Assembly: GCA_003956705.1 (NCBI GenBank)
Contig: QZCP01000668.1
Location: forward strand, 62,001-126,000
DNA length: 64,000 nt
From: Brevipalpus yothersi
Taxonomy: Eukaryota > Arthropoda > Arachnida > Trombidiformes > Tenuipalpidae
Reading direction: 5' to 3'
This document shows, in pieces, positions 57,053 to 64,000 of this stretch (the first letter of the stretch is position 1; each line of letters begins with the position of its first letter). The notes beneath the pieces were generated by a model. The model saw nothing but the letters and a program-made list of their open reading frames with translations. It had not been told where the DNA came from and made no database searches. The translations under genes and the position numbers were made by a program.

Positions 57053-60000
57053 TTACACCTGATTAGAGCTAATATGATTCATATTTACACTTTCCAATTT
57101 ACTAAATCCTATTAAATTTTCCTCGTTCGCACTCATTAAACCTTCACCGTTGCAATTATGCTTCTCTATACATTTTTCCCCAGTCACACTGGGTATATGG
57201 CTGACAAATTGTTCGCTTTTGATGTCCTCTTTGGAAGGGCAAACATCTAAACTTTGAGGGGGAACGGTTTCTCTTTCCATCTCCTCTACAATACCATTGC
57301 CATTTATCCTTTGCACCAGAACGGAAGAACATTGATCAACAGGTCCAGTGTACGGACTGTCGATGGGCAGAGAAGAGTCACACTGACTGACGGGAAGAGA
57401 GGTAGATACAGGGGCCGATACGGTTGATGGTGTCTGATCAGAAGAGTTGATGAGCTCACTATTTACTGATGGATTGCTTTCTTCAATCATTTCTATAGGT
57501 TGTTCAGTTGATGGAAACTTTATCCCAGTATCTTCATGCAGAGATAGTTCATAAATTATGTCTGCCACAATTGCTCCTACTCCTTGGTCGAGAATTTGAG
57601 AGAATACAAGAGCGAGAAGCCTCTGTTGGTAGGCCAAGAGAAGAGGACGATTCTCAGGAATTCTAGCGAAGTGTAGAAGGCAAATGGCAGCTCTTCGCAC
57701 CATGTCTAATGTGGTTCCCATTAGTTCAGGATTTTCTTTCAGAGCATTCAAGCCCTGTGTGTGGACAACGTTCAGAGCTGCCTGCTCAGACTGCTCAATA
57801 AAACTTATCAACTGACCAATAGCTATTCCATTCATTGCTATTGCACGAGCTATCGCTGTGTCTGCTGAGGCAAAATTAGTCAACAAAACCAATGCAAACT
57901 CTCGCAATGTTTGGTCTTCACTTCTGTTCAACATCTTTGAAAGTATCATCAACAATCTCTCTTGCCTCTCCCATGGAGGAGTTGCCAACAGCAAGTCTAC
58001 GTTGTTGTCGAATATTGAGAGCTTCATCAACGATTCGAGAGCAAGTCTTCTTGGACACAACGATTGTATTGATGTACTGGGAAGATGGTCTTGAGCGTAC
58101 GCTGATGGACATGTTGCCCAATGGAACAAACCATCAAGGAGTGTTAGGCTCACTTCTTCTGGATAAGGTTCTAGGTCAAGTTGACTGGAAATGTTGGCCA
58201 ATGTTACAAGGGTATTTTCTCTTATCAAATGAATTGCTTCAGACCACCATGACTTATGCTTTCCCAATTCGCACTCTTGTGGATCTTCCTCTATGTCTTT
58301 TATCTCCTTATCATCATGCTCTTCTTTTAAACCATGGCTAGATTCAGAAGATTTTTCAATCTCATCTGAACCATTCATGGTGGATGTGTTGGTTGCTTTT
58401 TTCTCTTCTGAATCCTTCTCAAATGAATCCGTCTAAACAATGAAGAGAGAAGGGAAATGTTTGAATATCAACAAAATAGGATCGTTTCGTATCTACTCAC
58501 CTCTAACTCTTCACTTTCCATCGCCTTCTCAGGCTTTTCGAAGCTTCGTTTCTTTAAATTATGAGTATGCCCCACTTTCAATAATCTTCCTAACACAAGC
58601 AAAAGTCCAGCATGCCTTGACATTTCCACGTCATTCATAGGTACAAAAGATAGATTACGGATCAAAGTTGATATACATAGGCACCGCCTGGTTAATGAGT
58701 CACAATAATCATAGACTGGATGTAGTGGTGAACCATTTTCACTGTCCACCTCTTCTTCCAGCTCAACGAAATTGGCTGGATCTGTTACGACTCGTTCCTT
58801 CTTATTATTAGTAGTAGTAGTACCAGATTGCGATTTACATGCTGTTTCTGGCTTGTTGTTGTTGCTACAAGTGCTAGGATTTAGGCTTCTGGACATATTC
58901 GAAGGTGATGATGAAGATGAGAATGATGAAAAATTAAGAGCTTTCTCCAGAATCACATCTTCACTCATGGCTAGTGGCGTGGCAGTTCGATGATCTTTAT
59001 CACTGATGTTTTGAGATGATGTATCATTCACTTTCCTCTTAGATTGTCCCTTGTCTTTGTTAAAATTGGCTGCATTATTCGTTTTATGAATACAATTCAC
59101 TGGAAAGTTTCTTGAGTTTTCGTGCTTGATACTTTCTGCTAGCTCTTGACTTCTCAAAAGATTTTCATCTTTACAATCCGAAGGATGAGGTAAAACAGTA
59201 GTCTCTTCATCACATTTGCTAGCTGAATTGCTTGCTTTTCTTCGACGATGTTTGATCAACTTCACAAGCTTAATTGGCTTTTCTTTGGGCTCAAAATGAG
59301 TTAAAATGTGGTCTGTTGATTCACTAAAACCTTTCCGCCAATGTTCACGCTCCACTTTGAATCCAGCATGTAAACCATCCCATTTTTTATCAAAATCAGT
59401 GCTGAAAAGCGTTTCAGTTTCCTCAACTTTCACACTCTTTCCAACACGAGATTTTAGCGTATAGTTCATGGATGATCGTAACATTCGCAAGTACTGGTCA
59501 TTCTTTGGAATATCTTTGAACATTTCCATCTTGCATGAGACTTTATCCCAATCCATCAGACCATCATTTTCCTCCTCTTCTTCACCTTCCTCTTTCTTTA
59601 CCTCCGATGTACCATTTAACCGTTTAATTTCGGGCTCTGAATCAGAGTCACCATTGTATGAGCATACTTCATACCATTTCTTTTTACGCTTTTGTTCAAT
59701 ATTTTTTATACTCCGACCAACGCCAAGTTCAGAGTCTTTAACAATGTCTTCAAACATTTCGTTCAAACACTTCTTATAGTGCTCTAAGAGAGTGTCCAAC
59801 AGACCCGGCATGTGTGGAAGCCCAAAGAATAAGTAGGTGTTATCATGGCTAACCAGAACGGTCAAAATATCCAATGCCCATGTTGTCTCAGCCAGTAGCC
59901 CTGATTTTAAGCTCATCATCAATCTCCATGGATCTACTTGCGGAAAATCCTTAGGAGACAACTTCTTGTGTTTAATCAATAAGGGCTGACTAGCCTCAAC

Positions 60001-63000
60001 ACTGCCAGGTGGAAAAGCCATCTCTTTCTTCACCACTTGTGGCTGAGGACCAAAACTTGTACCTGTATGCTGAGAGGCTGTGATCTGTGGGGTCATTGAG
60101 GGTGGAAGATGATTGTTTGGCGTAGGGGAGCCTGGAAGACTTGGAGATGAGCATAAAAGGCGAGCCAAGTGTGCAGAATGAGTTTTGGGTGGCATGTTGG
60201 GGACTCCGGGCATTTGACCAGGCGGATACATTCGACTCATTTCACTCGCTCGAACGGGACCTGGCATACGGTTCATAGAATTATGATACATGGGTGGGTA
60301 TTCGGTGCCTGAGGGACCATTTGGTGGAGGATATCCTCGATATTGCATACCATCTCGGGTCCATTGTTGATGCTGAACACCGGGAACTGGAGCACCACTC
60401 GGGATGCTTGTTGCGGTCGGTCCTGGAGCAGTGCCTTGAGGATAAGGTGAACCTGTCGGTGGATAACCGTTGTTTGTGACATATCCAGGAGGAGGACGAG
60501 GAGGTCTGTTCATCATAGAATTTTGAGAAGGATGCTGAGGTGATTGTTGATTATAGTAATAGGAAGAATTCGGATGAGAAGCAGGCCGTTGAGGTGAATA
60601 ACCTGAAGTCGGTGATGCACTAGAAATTGGAGGCATTGCGTATGCACTACTCTGTGGGGATTCATGTCTTGATGGCATGTAAGATGGTCTCATTGGGGAT
60701 GTAGATGCTGGTGGCTGGTGTGATGATGAAGGAGGAAACATAGAATTGTTCTCGATTTGTTCACGTGAGTTAGGCATTGAATAGGTGCTCTGTGTGGCTG
60801 TTGGCGGACCAGTAGATGATGAGGATTGAGGTGGAGGAATATGCTTACCCCGATTGTAAGGAGGCACGGGAACTGGTTGAGATGGTGATTGAGACACATG
60901 TGATGGAATATTTGGTGCTGAGTGACGATAGCTCTGGGGATGATCCCGACTATTACTATTGACTGAAATATCTGAAGAGTAAGATTCAGTCAATCCACTT
61001 TCCCTTTCATTCCTCTCACTTCCACCACGAGAACCTGGACGAATATAAGATGATCCCGTGTTTGTGGGATCAGCTGAAGCTTGAGGAGGTGGACCATAAT
61101 GAGAGCTGGTAGCTGGATAGCCGGTATTCCCTTGCATCGGAGGCCCCTGAGTTCGAGGTAATCCTTGCTGATGGTAGTGATAGGGAGGATTTTGTTGATT
61201 ATATCCCGAGTTGGACATACTAGGGGCAGTTGAATAGCCTTCTCTCGACATCTCAGACACACTTGTCAAAGGTTGTGATGTTGGTGGATAAGAGGGTCTA
61301 GGTGGAGGCGGATTTTGATAGGCACTCGAATTGGGTGCATAAGAAGGGCTAGTGTCACTAGGACCAGAAGACTGTGAATAGCTAGAGGGGCTGTCTGAGA
61401 CGGAGGACTTTGATGTTTTTATATTTGGATGGACCTGAGATTGAGATTGTGAACTTGGTAAATGAGATGAATTCTTTTGATCACTGCAAAGATATGGATA
61501 GAAAATTCGATTAGTGTTAGGATATCAAGTGAGAGAAGTGAGAGGAGACTTTAACTTGAGCACTAGTAAATCAATTCATCGTATACTTGCAAATGAATGG
61601 ATTGCTAATTGAGATTGTAACAAGAGAAAAATGAATTGAGCTCACCTCTCCGGATAGTAGTTACGATTAACAGGTTGTTGAGAATGAGAATCATCTGGTG
61701 CTGAAGCCACCTCATTTCTCTCATTGGTCAACGATGAATTCGATTCTGGACCTGGATATGATGGTCGCCTGTAAGAGGATGGAGATACCATTCTTCCTGG
61801 TCTAGCTGGAGATGGTGAGCTTGGTGGTGGATAATGAGAAGGTGGATATGATCCGCTACCACCTGGAACATAAGATGAAGATGAGCTCGGTACCCTATTT
61901 ACCATCTCATTTTGTGACTGTTGTTGATGAGAATAATAATTTGGATAACTCGTGTTCCCATAACTAGCATCAGGCATTCCAGGATAACCTGGTTGACTGC
62001 CCTCTGGACCGGGATATGGACGAACATTTGAAGGAGTTGTCGAAGGAGAAGGTTGAGAGAAGGCGGGATTGGATTCCGACTGAGATGGAGTATTCGACTG
62101 AGGATAACTACTTTGTGAATTACTATCAGCTGATCCAGGCGAAGGTGCACTAACTCTCTGACGTGACGAGGCTGATGAGGAAGGTGAGGGCTGAGACTGT
62201 TGCTGTCGTTGCTGTAATTGACTGTGAGAATGATGTTGCTGATGTTGCTGGTGTGGCTGTTGCTGTTGTTGTTGTTGTTGTTGGTATTGTTGGGGATGCT
62301 GAGGATGCTGTGGATGCTGATGGCCAGGTGAGGGGTGAAAAGGTTGCTGATTAGGATGGAATGGGCCCTCCATATTCCCAGAGCCAGGACCATAAGCATA
62401 ATGAGAAGAGTGATGAGGAGTAGGTGGATGAGGAGGACCTCCAGGACCCGGTGGATATCCACCGACTGGAGATGCGTAAGGAGCAAGAGACGGTGAGTGA
62501 TGATGTTGCTGATGATGAGGCATATACTGATGAGGATGCTGAGGTCTCTGCTGAGGAATAGGATGTTTACTGGGAATGGACAGAGATAGAGAAAGATTTG
62601 AAAGATTAAAATGAGAGTTCTAGAAAATTTCGATTCTTGCAATGGAACCAATAGAAATATAATGTTGTCATGAAATACAAATTCAATTTACTCACTTATC
62701 GATTGTAGGAGGATAGGCTTGTGGAGGAGGATATCCTGACGGTGGAATAGGAGGATAATTTTGATTTTCAGGGTACATCCCTGATGGATGAGGAGGACGA
62801 GCTCCGTAGGGTTGATGTGGATGAGGATGCGGTGAAGATGTCATCGGTTGTACCCCTACTCCTCCTTGTGGACCAAGTCGATGTCCGGATAAACTTCCTT
62901 CAAATTGCACTGGAGTACCTGATTGAGGATAACTTCCTTGTGAATTACTATCAGCTGATCCTGGTGAAGGTACATCTTTTCGTTTACTTTTACCACGATT

Positions 63001-63774
63001 CGGATGAGGGGATTGCTGTCTTACTGACTGTCCTCCTGGACTTTGACCCATCATGGAATTCTTATTATTATTATTACTATTATTTCCTAATGATTGATTG
63101 GATTGACCAGAATAGTTCATTTGACTATTACCCGGAGGAAAACCTGGCGGTCCTGGATACTCATTACCCATATGTGGAGGAGGCGGTGGATGCATTGTTT
63201 GACCGTAAGGAACCATATTTCCTGGAGGCATATTTCCCATATTTCCACCAGGTCCAGGTCCGGGCCCAGGTCCCGGTCCAGCACCCATCATACTGTTTGA
63301 TCCAGCCGGTGATGGGTAACTGTTACCAGGAAAAGGTGAATCCATTCGGCCAGAATGGGTAAAACTACTCTGTGAATCACTGTCACCGGGTGCTGGTGAT
63401 GTTGCTCCTCCAGCCGCAGCCGCTGCTTTATTTTTCTTACTTTTTGGTTCATTCTGAGACAACAATGTCTCTGGATCTATTCCACCTCGATCAAATTTAC
63501 ATTCATATTCTAGTAGATGTTTAGAATACTGTTTTCGAATCGCATATGCAGAGCTTGGATTCACCATTATATTACACGCAAGAGCAATCTCTTTCCACAT
63601 TTTAAGTCTACACACTTCAGCGAAACCACCTCGCTCTTTCACAGTTGTGTACAACAAATATAAATCCAATGGATGTTTTGCAATTGTTGGTGATGAGGTC
63701 ATGGATACTCCACGAGATTCGTGAAAGGCCGCCAATTTTTTCATAAATTTATCTTTTTCACTTTCCTCAGCCAT
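57053..63774 (-). CDS. osa: Osa / ARID1 (BAF250), BAP-BAF chromatin-remodelling subunit
   Basis: Exons in transcript order: 62696-63774, 61646-62569, 58501-61483, 57053-58432; 6366 nt, 2121 aa from the ATG at 63774, introns 126, 162 and 68 bp, all phase-consistent. ARID1 is the defining DNA-binding scaffold of BAP/cBAF SWI/SNF complexes. ARID domain at residues about 8-105 (DKFMKKLAAFHES, PLDLYLLYTTVKERGG, YECKFDRGG). Then a long low-complexity Gly/Pro/Gln/Ser/Tyr region with a Gln run near 440 (exon 2), and an Osa-type YSPQRP-like repeat region. The BAF250_C region starts near residue 1155 with FPPGSVEASQPLL, MMSLKSGLLAETTWALDIL, CLCISTLIRNLSFVPMND, and continues after the last intron with RENTLVTLANISSQLDL, LSIFDNNVDLLLATPP and FALVLLTNFASADTAIARAIA, all close to vertebrate ARID1A. 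In-frame stop TAA lies 33 bp upstream of the ATG with no good acceptor between, so translation appears to begin at the ARID. More 5' exons could exist outside the window. Two partial copies lie at 9.6-12.1 kb. Confidence 0.96.
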
Positions 63775-63890
63775 TTTGCTGGTTGTTTTGCTGGTCTTCC
63801 CTCTTTATCTCTCACTCGAGTATGGTGATGATGGTGGTGATGATGGTGATGAACAAGCTTTTCTCACTGCCAGATAGTTGTGTGTGGCAT
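62500..63890 (-). repeat. Osa 5' segment duplicated at 10.9-12.3 kb (source copy)
   Basis: Leader, ARID exon, 126-bp intron and start of exon 2 match 10870-12255. The leader carries a GATGATGGTGGT-type repeat (His codons on the minus strand if translated) at about 63820-63850, longer here than in the copy. Confidence 0.85.
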
Positions 63891-64000
63891 CACAAAAAAG
63901 GAGACCATATTTTGTTGATATCATATATAGTGTGTGAGAAAATTATAAAAATTTTTAGTATCACCAAAAGTTCAAAATAACCAAATATTCAGAGAATTTT
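63775..64000. other. Osa 5' flank / leader at the window edge
   Basis: About 110 bp nearest the ATG is shared with the duplicate. Beyond about 63890 there is no match to the duplicate. An upstream exon or promoter of osa would lie past the window end. Confidence 0.6.

Noticed and set aside
61899..62651. 250-codon minus-strand frame overlapping osa exon 2
   Set aside because: Out-of-frame shadow of osa. The true frame continues the ARID exon in phase and has the Gln run.
1..64000. Search for tRNA genes, CRISPR arrays and transposon coding regions
   Set aside because: None could be supported by eye. No T-loop-like context, spaced direct repeats or transposase/reverse transcriptase motifs were seen.

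Overview
This window is arthropod nuclear DNA. It is AT-rich, most introns are short (about 60-350 bp) with GT/AG borders, polyadenylation signals are AATAAA-type, and (GA)n/(CT)n microsatellites occur every few kilobases. Compact animal genes (SWI/SNF subunit Osa/ARID1, RNA polymerase subunit RPB10, an SLC44 choline-transporter-like protein, a synaptotagmin-like protein, an animal haem peroxidase, a gustatory-receptor-like protein) together with this style fit an acariform (probably astigmatid/psoroptidian) mite. Arthropod is firm; mite is inference. There is no sign of bacterial or mobile-element coding sequence.

Layout. 1-1.1 kb: 5' part of a 7TM gustatory-receptor-like gene (-), running off the left edge. 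3.6-5.2 kb: pyridoxal kinase (+), 6 exons. 5.6-8.1 kb: synaptotagmin-like double-C2 protein (-), 3 exons. 9.6-12.1 kb: a gene (-) made from two head-to-tail partial copies of the osa/ARID1 ARID region. 14.0-18.1 kb: SLC44-type choline-transporter-like protein (-), 11 exons. 22.8-25.2 kb: membrane-anchored purple acid phosphatase (-), 7 exons. 28.8-29.7 kb: secreted cyclophilin (-), 2 exons. 29.7-43.4 kb: gene-poor, microsatellite-rich DNA with a 915-bp N gap lying inside a CT array. 43.4-54.0 kb: secreted haem peroxidase (+), 7 exons with long introns. 55.4-56.0 kb: uncharacterised 203-aa protein (-), divergent from RPB10 (+) at 56.5-56.9 kb. 57.1-63.8 kb: osa/ARID1 (-), at least 4 exons and about 2121 codons in the window, convergent with RPB10.

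Main point of interest: the 9.6-12.1 kb gene. Its first exon and the following 126-bp intron are near-copies of osa's ARID exon and first intron, about 51 kb away on the same strand. The intron differs at 6 of 126 positions by my count. The second exon starts as a copy of osa exon 2, then jumps, at a His-codon repeat, into the leader of a second, far more diverged ARID unit followed by an unfamiliar C-terminus. Splicing at the conserved sites joins the two exons in frame into a predicted 808-aa protein with two ARID domains and no BAF250_C region. It would be a DNA-binding-only relative of the BAF scaffold, encoded in cis to osa.

The other genes are ordinary metabolic, transport and secretory genes and form no evident pathway. 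All exon structures were assembled by eye from frame, phase and splice consensus. Every multi-exon total listed closes in frame.
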